DNA of 64,000 nucleotides from Streptomyces sp. D2-8 (GTDB lineage Bacteria > Actinomycetota > Actinomycetes > Streptomycetales > Streptomycetaceae). Of this stretch, positions 24,308 to 37,495 are shown one piece after another (positions within the stretch are counted from its first letter, which is position 1; each line of letters opens with the position of its first letter). The position numbers and the translations under genes were made by a program. The stretch spans positions 124,001 to 188,000 of the forward strand of contig NZ_JAAHBP010000021.1 in the NCBI RefSeq assembly GCF_023184515.1, given 5' to 3'. The notes under the pieces were generated by a model. That model was not told where the DNA came from, made no database searches, and saw nothing but the letters and a program-made list of their open reading frames with translations.

Positions 24308-25054
24308 TCACGGCCTGCGCGGCCAGGTGTCGGCAATCCCGTGCAAGGCCCGCTCGTCCGGCCGCAGCCTGGAGTCGTCGAAGCGATGGGTGAGGTGGTC
24401 GACGACCGCGACCACACCGTCCATCTCACGGCACATGAGCACGGCCGACCTGGCCTCGCTGCGCCGCTCCAGCCGGCCGGTCAGCGTCACCACGCCCTCA
24501 TGGACGTCCACGTCGACGGTGCGTGGTGTCAGCGACAGAGCCCGCCCCAGCACCTCGTCCACGACGGCGGTGCGGATCTCCGCATCGGGGCGCAGGAAGA
24601 CCCGGAGCAGGTCGCGGCGCGTGACGATGCCGACGAGCCGTTCCTCGTCGTCCACGACGGGCAGCCGTTCCACCCCGTGGCGTGCCATGACCCGGGCCGC
24701 CTCGACGACGGGCGCGTCGCTGTGGACGGTGACGGCCGGGTGGGACATCAGCCCTCCGGCCGTCCGGGCCCGGGATCGGGCCCGGGATCGGGCCCGGCGG
24801 GCGCGGGCGCCCAGGCCCGGGCGCGGCCGGCGGAAGCGTCGATCCCGCTCCAGCGGGTCGGGAGTCTCGGCTTGCCGGACCATCAGGTCGGTCTCTGAGA
24901 TCACTCCGATGACCTTCTCGTCGTCGTCCACCACGGGCAGGCCGCTGATCCGGTACTCGGCGAGCAGCCGGGCGACCTCCTTGAACGGTGTGCCGTATGC
25001 GGCGCTGACGACGTCGCTCGTCATCAGCGCACCGACCTTGCTGTGTTTCATCAT
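24308..25054 (-). CDS. CBS-pair protein with C-terminal BON domain
   Basis: The 248-residue protein has CBS motifs at about residues 8-62 and 100-155 (KVGALMTSDVVSA; GLMSHPAVTVHSDAPV), then a BON domain at about 175-235 (VDVHEGVVTLTGRLE). The linker between the CBS motifs is a low-complexity 'RARSRARSRAR' stretch encoded by a 12-bp tandem repeat. CBS pairs bind adenosine ligands and BON domains bind phospholipids or proteins. Two adjacent ATGs (25054, 25051) follow GGGAAGGCGGAGG; either could be used. It heads the CBS-flavodoxin-USP operon. Confidence 0.85.
   Translation of the reverse strand: MMKHSKVGALMTSDVVSAAYGTPFKEVARLLAEYRISGLPVVDDDEKVIGVISETDLMVRQAETPDPLERDRRFRRPRPGLGARARRARSRARSRARTAGGLMSHPAVTVHSDAPVVEAARVMARHGVERLPVVDDEERLVGIVTRRDLLRVFLRPDAEIRTAVVDEVLGRALSLTPRTVDVDVHEGVVTLTGRLERRSEARSAVLMCREMDGVVAVVDHLTHRFDDSRLRPDERALHGIADTWPRRP
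24766..24797. repeat. 12-bp tandem repeat inside the CBS/BON gene
   Basis: GGGCCCGGGATC occurs at 24766-24777 and 24778-24789, followed by a partial copy GGGCCCGG to 24797. The period is a multiple of three, so copy-number change would lengthen or shorten the Arg-rich linker by four residues without breaking the frame. Confidence 0.85.
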
Positions 25055-25537
25055 CCTCCGCCTTCCCTCAGGAGCGCGCGGGCGCGTGCCGACTCGGCGG
25101 AACCCGCGCAGACAGGGGCCGTGGGCCTTTCGCCGGCAGGTCGTACGTTCAGCGTCCGCCTCGCAAGCGCCTGATTCGATGGGCCGGCCGGGCACGCCAG
25201 GGGCCGGGTGGTCCCGGGTTTCCGGGGCGCACGCGGGCTGTCCGTGATCATCGAGAGGTCGGGGCTCCCGGGCCGGAAGTTCCTCCCGGCGGGCCGAGCG
25301 GCCTGTGCCGGCGACGGCCCCATGCCACCCCACCCGTGCAGGGGCCGGATGGGCCCGGACGAGGGCCCGGTGGCCCCTCTGCGCGCGGAGGGGCCGCGCG
25401 CGACCCTGGGAGGGAGAAGCACGCCGAGCGCAGGGAGTGCATCGGATCTTCGCTGTCCTCGCTCCTTGCCGGAGTCGCCGGGTCCGCGGACGGCCCCGGT
25501 GCTGTCGTTCCTGCGCGACTGAGAGGCCGGAGCCGAG
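25055..25537. promoter_or_regulatory. 483-bp divergent region between CBS operon and ppdK
   Basis: No gene is apparent. GGGCCGAGCGGCCT (25291-25304) matches the island palindrome at 12 of 14 positions and lies close to the middle, about 235 bases from either start codon. Weaker GGGCC/GGCCC dyads lie at about 25116-25131 and 25337-25352. The region probably carries both promoters and a shared operator; -10/-35 elements are not clear. Confidence 0.45.
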
Positions 25538-28222
<2,685 letters not shown>

Positions 28223-28241
28223 GCGAGAAGGCGGCCGCCTC

Positions 28242-29231
28242 TCAGTCGATGTCGAGCACGTCGCGCACGGGGCGTCGCGGCGTCGCGGGACCTTCGGGGC
28301 CGTATCCGAGGCGGACCAGGATCTGGACGTAGGCCATCGCCGTCAGGGGGTCCCGTGCCAGCCAGCGCAGGTCGCGTGACTCCAGGGCATGGGAAGTGAG
28401 GGACGTGGCCAGGCCGTGCAGGGTGGCCAGGAGCAGGACGCGTTCCAGCGCCTGGCCCGCGCTCAGCCAGTCGGCCGGCTGGTCGTCGGCGGTGCCCAGG
28501 AGCGCCAGATGGGGGGTGTGCTCGAAAGCGGCCGTGCCGCGATCGGCCACCGGGCGACGGCCGGCGAAGTCGCGCACGGGGGCTTTGCCGTCCCGCTGAC
28601 GTGGGCCGAAAGCGTACGCGGGGATGCCGTCGGTCGCGGTATCCGCGGTGGCGGCGTCGATCCGGGTCCAGCGGGCCACGTCCTCGAAGGCGGTGGGGTC
28701 CAGGGTTTCGCGTCCCTCTGCGTCGTGGGTGAGATCCAGGAGTGTCTCGACGTGCCACGTGGAAGGGAAGGCGAGCTGCGCCCCTTCCCGGCGGGCGGCG
28801 TCACCGAGCTCGGCCTGGATGCCGGCGGGTATCTCCCTTTCGTCGAAGGGAAAGCGGCTGGTGTGACGGCGGTGGATCGCCGGGTACAGCGCGGCGAGCA
28901 AGTCGTCGGGACCGGTGGGGCCGGCCAGCCGCACCGACGCGAGCAGCGTCGGGTCCGCGGGCTCGGGCAGCAGGCGGGTCGTCGGTTCCCAGCCCGCGTG
29001 GGCCGCGGCCACGCGCAGGTTGAACAGGGCGGCACCGCAGCCGAGGTGGAGCGCGCGGTTCGTGGGATCCGACCGAGGCATGGCGCGGTCGAGGTCCGCG
29101 CGCAGGTGGAAGGTGCGGGCACCGGACAGGAAGCGGAACTTCCACGGCTGCGCGTTGTGCATGGACGGAGCGGCTGCGGCGTCCTCGACGAGGGCGGTCA
29201 CGGTCTCGGCGTCGAGCGTGGGCTCTTGCAC
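28242..29231 (-). CDS. Acg-type nitroreductase-fold FMN-binding protein
   Basis: The 329-residue protein matches the Acg/Rv2032 family: two nitroreductase-like halves in one chain, with 'ALVEDAAAAPSMHNAQPWKFRF' as the N-terminal flavin-site signature and 'AGQALERVLLLATLHGLATS' in the second half. Acg proteins bind FMN but lack normal NAD(P)H oxidation and may store flavin. M. tuberculosis Acg is a DosR regulon member. I chose the GTG at 29231 because GGGAGG lies 7 bases upstream. It follows the ACP gene by 52 bases and is probably the last gene of the acyl-CoA synthetase/dehydrogenase operon. Confidence 0.82.
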   Translation of the reverse strand: MQEPTLDAETVTALVEDAAAAPSMHNAQPWKFRFLSGARTFHLRADLDRAMPRSDPTNRALHLGCGAALFNLRVAAAHAGWEPTTRLLPEPADPTLLASVRLAGPTGPDDLLAALYPAIHRRHTSRFPFDEREIPAGIQAELGDAARREGAQLAFPSTWHVETLLDLTHDAEGRETLDPTAFEDVARWTRIDAATADTATDGIPAYAFGPRQRDGKAPVRDFAGRRPVADRGTAAFEHTPHLALLGTADDQPADWLSAGQALERVLLLATLHGLATSLTSHALESRDLRWLARDPLTAMAYVQILVRLGYGPEGPATPRRPVRDVLDID

Positions 29232-29283
29232 CTGGCGCCTCCCTTCGGAGTCGAGGACCATTCCGACTGCGGTACGGGCCTGC

Positions 29284-29529
29284 TCACTTCGTGTGGGCGA
29301 GGAGAAACTCGGTGCTCGAGGACAGCGTGGTCAGCTGTGGGGTGTCCTCGTCGTCGATGCGGATGCCGGTGCGCTTGCTGAGTGTCTCGATGAAGCCGAG
29401 GAAGTCCAGCGAGTCCATTTCGAGGGTGTCGCGGAACGGGACGTCGGGCCCGATGCCGGTGAAATCGGCGTCGGGGACGACGCGGGTGATCGATTCCTTG
29501 ACGATGTCCTGTGCTTCGGTACGGTTCAC
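29284..29529 (-). CDS. Acyl carrier protein
   Basis: The 81-residue acidic protein has the phosphopantetheine attachment motif DSLDF with Ser40, placed as in classical ACPs, and four predicted helices. The GTG start (29529) overlaps the E2 stop codon in a GTGA junction, with GGAGGAG just upstream inside the E2 gene, so its synthesis is tied to E2 translation. ACPs normally work in fatty acid or polyketide synthesis; none of those enzymes is nearby. The coupling suggests a link between the dehydrogenase's acyl product and an ACP-bound pool, or lipoate synthesis on octanoyl-ACP. Both are inference. Confidence 0.88.
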   Translation of the reverse strand: MNRTEAQDIVKESITRVVPDADFTGIGPDVPFRDTLEMDSLDFLGFIETLSKRTGIRIDDEDTPQLTTLSSSTEFLLAHTK

Positions 29530-30929
29530 AGCTCCTCCGGGTGGTGCAGGAGGCGGTCGACCACGGTCAGGTAGCGGGCTCCGACGGCGCCGTCGGTCGC
29601 CCGGTGGTCCGCGGACAGGGTGGCGGTGACGACGGGGCGTACGCCGAGGAGGCCGTCCACGGCACACGGCCGGTCCGTGACGCGTCCGAAGCCGACCAGG
29701 GCCACCTGGGGCGGGTAGATGACACCGAAGACGGCTTCCACGCCCTGATCACCGAGATCGGTGACCGTGAGGGTCGAGCCGGACACCTCCGAGCTGCGGA
29801 GCCTGCCGGTGCGGGCGCGGGTGACCAGGTCCTTCAGAGAGGCCATCAGCTGGGGGAGCGGGAGCGTGTCGGCGTCGCGCAGGGCGGGGGCGACGAGCCC
29901 GCCGCCCCGCAGCGACACGGCCACGCCGAGATGGACGCCGTCGCCCGCCTCGAAGCGGTCGTCGGTCCAGAAGCCGTTGAGCTCGGGGACCTCCCGGGCC
30001 GCGAGGGCCGCGGCCTTCAGGAGCAGGGCCGCGGGCAGCAACCGCTCGCCGACCGGGCTCTGCCGGTTGTGCTCGTGCAGCCATTCCATGGCGTCGGCCA
30101 GGTCGACGGTCGTGGACAGGTAGTAGTGCGGGATGTCCCGGTTGGCGCGGGCCATCAGTCCGGCGATCGCCCGGCGCATCGTGTCCGTGTGGTCCGCCGA
30201 GGGCCGCACCGGGGCGGTGACCTGCGGCTCGGGCGCGGCCGTGGGTGCCGGTCGCGAGGCCGCTTCGCGCACGTCAGTGGCGCGGACAGCGCCGTCCTTG
30301 CCGGTCCCCGTCACCTCGGTCAGGTCGACGTCCAGTTCGCCGGCGAGCCGGCGGGCGAGCGGGGAGGCTCGTCGCCGTGAGGGCCGAGCGGCAGCGGCTG
30401 CCCGTTCGATGTCGGTCCGAGTGACGCGCCCTCCGGGCCCCGACCCTTCGAGCCTCTCCAGTTCGATGCCGCTGTATTCGGCGAGGTGCCGGAGCAGGGG
30501 GCCCGCTTCGACGTGCCCACGCTCAGGGGCAGCCGGCGGCCCGGCGGTGGGTTCCGGCCGGGCGGGAGCGGGCGCGCGGTGTGACGCCCGCGGGGCCGGT
30601 TGCTTCGCCTCGGCCTCTTCGGGCAGGCGGAGTTTCTCTCGCTTCCCGGGCTTCTCCGCCTTCCGGGGCCCCTCCGCTGTGCGGGGCTTCTCCGCAGCCG
30701 GCTCGATCAGCGCGAGCGCCGTGCCGACCGGCACCGTCGTACCGGGCTCGACCAGCAGCTTCCCGATCGTCCCGGTCTCGAAGCACTCCACCTCGATCGT
30801 GGCCTTGGCGGTCTCCACGACGGCGACCGGATCGCCCTTGTGGACCTGGTCGCCGGGGTGGATCAGCCATTCCTGGAGCATGCCCTCGTCCATGTCGGCG
30901 CCCAGGGACGGCATGGTGAACTCGGCCAT
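29526..30929 (-). CDS. 2-oxoacid dehydrogenase E2 (dihydrolipoyl acyltransferase)
   Basis: The 467-residue E2 has a lipoyl domain (about 1-78; lipoylated Lys42 in VETAKATIE), an Ala/Pro/Glu-rich linker, two peripheral-subunit-binding domains (about 142-180 and 188-225: 'GPGGRVTRTDIERA' and 'GTGKDGAVRATDVREA') and a catalytic domain (about 245-467) with DHRATDGA near the C-terminus. Two binding domains in tandem are unusual; one is normal. It accepts the acyl group from E1 and passes it to CoA. No E3 gene is in the operon, so a general dihydrolipoamide dehydrogenase must be borrowed. ATG at 30929, 2 bases after the E1-beta stop. Confidence 0.92.
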   Translation of the reverse strand: MAEFTMPSLGADMDEGMLQEWLIHPGDQVHKGDPVAVVETAKATIEVECFETGTIGKLLVEPGTTVPVGTALALIEPAAEKPRTAEGPRKAEKPGKREKLRLPEEAEAKQPAPRASHRAPAPARPEPTAGPPAAPERGHVEAGPLLRHLAEYSGIELERLEGSGPGGRVTRTDIERAAAAARPSRRRASPLARRLAGELDVDLTEVTGTGKDGAVRATDVREAASRPAPTAAPEPQVTAPVRPSADHTDTMRRAIAGLMARANRDIPHYYLSTTVDLADAMEWLHEHNRQSPVGERLLPAALLLKAAALAAREVPELNGFWTDDRFEAGDGVHLGVAVSLRGGGLVAPALRDADTLPLPQLMASLKDLVTRARTGRLRSSEVSGSTLTVTDLGDQGVEAVFGVIYPPQVALVGFGRVTDRPCAVDGLLGVRPVVTATLSADHRATDGAVGARYLTVVDRLLHHPEEL

Positions 30930-30931
30930 GG

Positions 30932-31927
30932 TCAGCCCACCGCCCGGTGCGCCGCCGCGACGATGTCGGCGGTCTGGGGCAGGGCGGCCTCCTCCAGCCG
31001 CCGGGCGTACGGGATGGGAACCTCCGCACTGCACACCCGCTCCACCGGGGCGTCCAGTTCGTAGAAGGACTCCTCGGCGATGCGTGCGGAGATCTCCGCG
31101 GCGAGGCTGCCGGTGCGCCAGGCTTCGTCGATGACCACGGCGCGGTGCGTGCCGGCCACGGTGGCGGTGATGGCGTCGTTGTCGAGAGGGCGCAGGGTGC
31201 GCAGGTCGACGACCTCGGCGCTGATGCCCTCGGTGGACAGCTCGTCCGCTGCCGCGAGCGCTTTCGGGAGTGAACCGCCGTAGGTGATCAGGGAGATGTC
31301 CGTGCCGGGCCGGCGGACCGCGGCGTGATCGATGTCCCCGGGCGCGGCGGGCGCGGAGAGTTCACCGGAGGCGTTGTAGAGACTTCCGTGCTCGAAGACC
31401 AGTACCGGGTCGGGGTCGGCGAGTGCCGGGGCGAGCATGTGGCGGGCGTCCTCGACGGTCGCCGGCGCGAGGACGCGGATGCCCGGGATGTGTGCGTACC
31501 AGCCCTCCAGGCTGTGGGAGTGCTGGGCGGCGAGCTGCCGCCCCGCGCCCGTGGTCATACGGATCACCAGGGGGACGGGGAGCTGACCGCCCGACATGTG
31601 CAGCAGGGTGGCGGCGTTGTTGAGGATCTGGTCGAGGGCGAGCAGGCTGAAGTTGACGGTCATGATCTCGACGATCGGCCGCATCCCGGCGAGGGCGGCG
31701 CCGATGCCCGCGCCCACGAACGCGGACTCCGACAGCGGTGTGTCGCGGACCCGTTCGGGCCCGAACTCCTCCAGCAGGCCGAGGCTGACGCCGAAGCATC
31801 CGCCGTAGCGGCCCACGTCCTCGCCCATCAGGAAGACGCGGTCGTCGGCGCTCAGGGCGTCTCTCAACGCCTCGCGCATCGCCTCCCGATAGGTCGTCTT
31901 CGCCGTCTGAGGCTGCGCTGTGCTCAT
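30932..31927 (-). CDS. 2-oxoacid dehydrogenase E1 beta subunit
   Basis: The 331-residue transketolase-like subunit contains 'VFLMGEDVGRYGGCFGVS' at about residues 31-48, the glutamate-containing TPP-activating region, and 'DLRTLRPLD' in the C-terminal domain. It pairs with the alpha subunit to decarboxylate a 2-oxoacid using TPP. 'SESAFVGAGIGAALAGMRPIVEIM' fits pyruvate- and acetoin-type rather than clearly branched-chain enzymes, but sequence alone does not settle the substrate. The gene sits 7 bases after E1 alpha and 2 bases before E2. Confidence 0.92.
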   Translation of the reverse strand: MSTAQPQTAKTTYREAMREALRDALSADDRVFLMGEDVGRYGGCFGVSLGLLEEFGPERVRDTPLSESAFVGAGIGAALAGMRPIVEIMTVNFSLLALDQILNNAATLLHMSGGQLPVPLVIRMTTGAGRQLAAQHSHSLEGWYAHIPGIRVLAPATVEDARHMLAPALADPDPVLVFEHGSLYNASGELSAPAAPGDIDHAAVRRPGTDISLITYGGSLPKALAAADELSTEGISAEVVDLRTLRPLDNDAITATVAGTHRAVVIDEAWRTGSLAAEISARIAEESFYELDAPVERVCSAEVPIPYARRLEEAALPQTADIVAAAHRAVG

Positions 31928-31934
31928 GGTCGCC

Positions 31935-33019
31935 TCACCCCGCCGGGGCGCTGGTGACGTGGCGGAGCAGGTCCTCGACCGGCTCCTCCGGTGCCTGTTC
32001 AGCCGCTTCGACGGCGTCGTCGATCTCGTGGGTGGCGCGCTGCTCGATCCCGGCGAGTTCTTCGTCGCCCAGTTCACCGTTCTCGCGCAAGCGGGCCATG
32101 AGCTGGTCGATCGGGTCCCGGGCCTTCCACCGGTCGATCTCCGCCTTGTCCCGGTAGCGGTCGGGGTCGTACATGGAGTGGGCGCGGAAGCGGTAGGTGC
32201 GCGCTTCGACGAAGTGCGGGCCCGCCCCGGCCCGGATGGCTTCGGTGGCCCGGCGGGCGGCGTGCTCGACGGCCTCGACGTCCATGCCGTCGACGGCCCA
32301 GGCGACCATGCCGTACGAGGCGGCGCGCAGCGCGAGGTCGGTCTGAGCCTCATGCCGTTCGAGAGCTGTGCCCATGGCGTAGAGGTTGTTCTCGCAGATG
32401 AGCAGGAGCGGCAGGTTCCACAGGACGGCGAGGTTGGCCGTCTCGTGGAACTCGCCCTCGGCGAAGGCGCCGTCACCGAAGAAGCAGCAGGTGACGCGGT
32501 GCTGTCCGCGCATGCGGTCGGCGAGGGCCAGTCCGGCGGCCAGGGGGAGACCACCGGCGACGATCGCGTTGCCACCGTAGAAGCGGTGGCTGGCGTCGAA
32601 CAGGTGCATGGAGCCGCCGCGGCCCCCGCTGCACCCGGTCGTCCTGCCGAACATCTCGGCCATGACGGCCTCGGCGGGGATGCCCCGAGCGAGTGCGTGA
32701 CCGTGCTCGCGGTACGTGGAGACCACCGCGTCCTCGGGGGTCAGGGCTTCGTTGACGCCGACGGCGACGGCCTCCTCTCCGATGTAGAGGTGGACGAAGC
32801 CGCGGATCCGCGCCGCGCTGTACAGCTCGACGCATCGCTCCTCGAAGCGGCGGATGCGCAGCATGGACTCCAGCAGGTCCATCCTGTGCAGGGCGGGTTC
32901 GGCAGCAGGACCTGCTGCCCGCCCGCCCCTCGCTTGCCTCGGCGTGGCCTTTTTCGCGTTCTTCCCGGGAGGCTTCGGGGTTCCTGGGGCCTTCTTGGTG
33001 CGGGTGTTGCGGGCCACGC

Positions 33020-33023
<4 letters not shown>
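31935..33023 (-). CDS. 2-oxoacid dehydrogenase E1 alpha subunit
   Basis: The 362-residue protein carries the TPP/Mg2+ motif running from GDGAFAEG to ENN (about residues 185-212) and the phosphorylation-loop region 'TYRFRAHSMYDP'. A basic Lys/Arg/Pro-rich N-terminal extension (about residues 1-44) precedes the catalytic domain and is not typical. Operon neighbours (E1 beta, E2 and acyl-CoA synthetase) point to pyruvate or acetoin as substrate, giving acetyl-CoA. Its ATG overlaps the acyl-CoA synthetase stop (ATGA at 33020-33023). Confidence 0.92.
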
Positions 33024-34810
<1,787 letters not shown>

Positions 34811-35139
34811 GGGCGTTCCTTCCGACGCCTGCCCCACTCCAGAGTCCCCCAGCCCGGGCCGGGTCGCACCGCGGGCCCATGCCGCCCGGGCACAGGTCGG
34901 GACTTTTCGGGTCGGCATCCACGGGTGGAGCCGAGGGCCGCCCGCTTCTCGCGGATCCGGATTGCGTGGTGCGCGGTTTCTCTCCGCTTCGCCGCATCCC
35001 ATTTCAGATGCCCTCGGCTCACTTCCATAGCACCACGACCCGCCGATGTGCAGTAGGGCCGAACGGCCCAGGCCGCGCAGCCGACTGGGCCATTCGTTGC
35101 AGCACACCCGGGACGCCCGGACGCCCGGACGCGCAACCG
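34811..35139. promoter_or_regulatory. 329-bp region upstream of the acsA operon with two DosR-like elements
   Basis: GGGCCGAACGGCCC (35056-35069) is a perfect copy, on the opposite strand, of the palindrome at 16184-16197. GGGACTTTTCGGGT (34899-34912), 89 bases before the start, has a DosR-type left half (GGGACTTT) and a weak right half. The region lies between the FAD monooxygenase gene and acsA, both on the minus strand, so it probably holds the operon promoter. No gene is visible in it. Confidence 0.5.
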
Positions 35140-36744
35140 TCACCCGGCGTCGTCCGGGCGCCGCGGCCGGCCCGGTGGCTGTTCCGCGGCGCAGATCAGT
35201 GACAGCCAGCCGCTCAGCCCGGCCGCGTCGACCTTCCCGCACCGGAAGCCGACATGCCCGTCCGGGCGGACGGCCACCAGGCCGCGGCCGGGACTGTTCG
35301 CGAGCCTCAGGGTGGTGACGTGGGGACCGAGCACCTCGGGTGGTGGTGGGGCGGCGTCGCGCTGCAGCAGCAGGTGCACGCCCGGGCGGGCCAGGAGCGC
35401 GTGCAGCCGTTGTGGAGGTCCGCCGACGCTGACGGTCGCGTCCGGCAGGCGGTCTCCGGGTCGGGGAGCGCCATGGAGGTGCGGTGTCTCCTCCACCGAC
35501 AGGGGGCTGCGCCGGTAGGTCACCCGTAGCTGGGAGATGACACGGACCCCCTGGGCGACCAGCCGCCGCCGCTGCAGGACGACCGGCACGAGCAGGGCTG
35601 CGCGCGCAGCGGCGGCCGCACGCAGCCACGAGGGGGTCCGGCCGGTCGACGCCTCCGCCCAGAACGCCGTGTGGGTCAGGATCAGCCGTCGGCAGGCGGC
35701 CGGCCTGCGCTCCCCGTCGTAGGAGTCGAGCAGCACTTCCGCATCCGGCCCGCCCGTGGAATCGTGCGGGCGGCTCGCCGCGAAGCCGAGCTTCCAGCCC
35801 AGATTCACCGCGTCCTGGACGCCGGCGTTCATACCCTGGCCGGTGGCCGGTGAGTAGTTGTGTGCCGCGTCGCCCGCGAGGAAGAGCCGCCCCCGGCGGA
35901 ACCGCCGGGCGAGGCGGAACTGCAGCGGCACCCGCGCCGACCACGCGAGGCGCTCGATCCGTGCGTGAAGTCCGGCGTCGCCCAGAAGGCGCTGGAGCTC
36001 GGTCCTCGGGACGGGGGGTCCGGGCTGGCCGAAGTCCGGCTCGGGCCCGCCGTGAGAAGCCCGCGTGGCCAGGAGCCGCCAGGTGGCCTGCTCGCCCAGC
36101 GGGAACAGGAACAGCAGCCCAGGGCGTCCGGCGAACAGCTGGGCACCGGATCCGCCGGGGGTGCCGCTGAGGTCGAGGTCGGCGAGCACCACCTCTTCGG
36201 TGTAGGGCCTGCCGTGCCACCCGATGCCGGCGCAGGTCCGCACGGTACTGGCCGGGCCGTCGCAGCCGCCGACGAAGAGGCAGCGGATCTCCTCCGTGCC
36301 CCTCGGCGTGCGCAGTACGGCCCGGGCGCCGTACCCGTCATCGCGGACGGCGACCAGTTCGGTGCTTCGCTCCACCGCCACCCCGCGGTCGGCCAGTGCC
36401 TGCGCCAGCACCCTCTCGACGTCCATCTGCCGCACGAGCGACAGGTGCGGGAACGCCGTGTCGGGCAGCGCGAGGTCCGCGAGGCTCGCATCGACAGCGC
36501 GGGAGCCGAGGTGAAGGGTCGCCGTCGGGGCGGTGTCCGCCTGCTCCAGCAGGGCGTCCGTGACACCGAGGGGGCGCAGGACTTCCAGGGTGCGTGGATG
36601 CATGATGAGGGCACGGGAGGGCCGGAACGCCTCGGGGCGTCGCTCGACGATCCGGACCCGTGCTCCGTGGTCGTGGGCCTGGAGAGCCAGGGTGAGGCCG
36701 GTCGGACCGGCCCCGACCACGAGGACGTCCACCGCGGTCGTCAC
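35140..36744 (-). CDS. FAD-dependent aromatic-type monooxygenase
   Basis: The 534-residue flavin monooxygenase of the phenol hydroxylase/PheA type contains the Rossmann GxGxxG motif as VVGAGPTG near residues 9-16, the 'GCDGPAS' DG motif, 'RLFLAGDAAHNYSPATGQGMNAGVQDAVNLGWKL'-type FAD-ribityl motif GDAAH, and a C-terminal thioredoxin-like domain (about 410-534). It probably hydroxylates an aromatic or polyketide-like substrate using NAD(P)H and O2. Start GTG at 36744 overlaps the upstream stop in GTGA. Substrate unknown; it does not clearly belong to the anaerobic-stress theme. Confidence 0.85.
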   Translation of the reverse strand: MTTAVDVLVVGAGPTGLTLALQAHDHGARVRIVERRPEAFRPSRALIMHPRTLEVLRPLGVTDALLEQADTAPTATLHLGSRAVDASLADLALPDTAFPHLSLVRQMDVERVLAQALADRGVAVERSTELVAVRDDGYGARAVLRTPRGTEEIRCLFVGGCDGPASTVRTCAGIGWHGRPYTEEVVLADLDLSGTPGGSGAQLFAGRPGLLFLFPLGEQATWRLLATRASHGGPEPDFGQPGPPVPRTELQRLLGDAGLHARIERLAWSARVPLQFRLARRFRRGRLFLAGDAAHNYSPATGQGMNAGVQDAVNLGWKLGFAASRPHDSTGGPDAEVLLDSYDGERRPAACRRLILTHTAFWAEASTGRTPSWLRAAAAARAALLVPVVLQRRRLVAQGVRVISQLRVTYRRSPLSVEETPHLHGAPRPGDRLPDATVSVGGPPQRLHALLARPGVHLLLQRDAAPPPPEVLGPHVTTLRLANSPGRGLVAVRPDGHVGFRCGKVDAAGLSGWLSLICAAEQPPGRPRRPDDAG

Positions 36745-37316
36745 GCCGTGCCCTGTATCCGCCACCAGTCCGCGGCGTCGTCGTCCGGTGCCAGGCCGTC
36801 GGCCGGGCTGGGTCCCGGGTCGGCGAGGACGTCGTCGCGGCGCAGGCCGGGCAGGACGGTGTAGCGGATCGAACCGGGCACGCTGACCAGCGCCAGCACC
36901 CGCCACAGGGAGCGCGCGTAGTGTTCGGCCCGCTCCGGACCGTCCCACTCGTACACCCCGCGGTAGCGGTCGCGCTCGTCGTGGGCCAGCCACAGCTTCG
37001 AGGTGAAGCCGGGGAAACCGACGAACAGCGGGGTGTTCAGCAGGCTCTCCGCGCGGAACAGGGCGTGCGCGGGCCCGCGGACCAGGCGCAGCCGGAAGGT
37101 GACCACCAGTGTGCACGGGTCCTTGGCCAGACCGCTGCCGAGGCGCGTCTCCCGGTACACCCGGGCCGAGGTGCCGTCGGCGAAGTGGAGCCGCGTCCCT
37201 TGCCGTTCCCTCGGCAGACGGACCCGGCGCCCCGCGAGCAGCCCAAAGGTGGAGAGGAAGCAGGCGGCCACGGATCGCCATGCCACGCCAGGGGCGAGTG
37301 GCCCTTGTTCACCCAT
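36741..37316 (-). CDS. Hypothetical 191-residue protein
   Basis: I do not recognise the family firmly. The N-terminal 50 residues include a hydrophobic stretch ('GVAWRSVAACFLSTFGLLAGRRV'), possibly a membrane association. The rest is a mixed alpha/beta sequence with 'GVYEWDGPERAEHYARSLWRVLALVS', which reminds me of YdhR/ABM-type ferredoxin-fold monooxygenase domains. It overlaps the FAD monooxygenase start by 4 bases, so the two are coupled and may share a pathway. ATG at 37316 follows GGGAGGAGG. Upstream, 37380-37393 (GGGCCGGGATTCCC) is a weak match to the island palindrome. Confidence 0.65.
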   Translation of the reverse strand: MGEQGPLAPGVAWRSVAACFLSTFGLLAGRRVRLPRERQGTRLHFADGTSARVYRETRLGSGLAKDPCTLVVTFRLRLVRGPAHALFRAESLLNTPLFVGFPGFTSKLWLAHDERDRYRGVYEWDGPERAEHYARSLWRVLALVSVPGSIRYTVLPGLRRDDVLADPGPSPADGLAPDDDAADWWRIQGTA

Positions 37317-37495
37317 GATGGCCTCCTCCCGAAGAGCCGCAACGGGCGTACGGTGCGCGGCCCTGCCAGGCCTCCTGCGGGGCCGGGATTCCCCCGTACC
37401 CACCACCCTGAGGGAAGGCACCGCGTCCCGCGAGACCTGGTGACGCCGGCCGGCAAGCGGCTGCCGCCCGGCTCCGCGCGGGCGCCCCGACTCGC

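Noticed and set aside
28281..28300. GGGACCTTCGGGGCC as another island palindrome
   Set aside because: It lies inside the end of the Acg-type coding region and its right half does not match, so it is probably chance.
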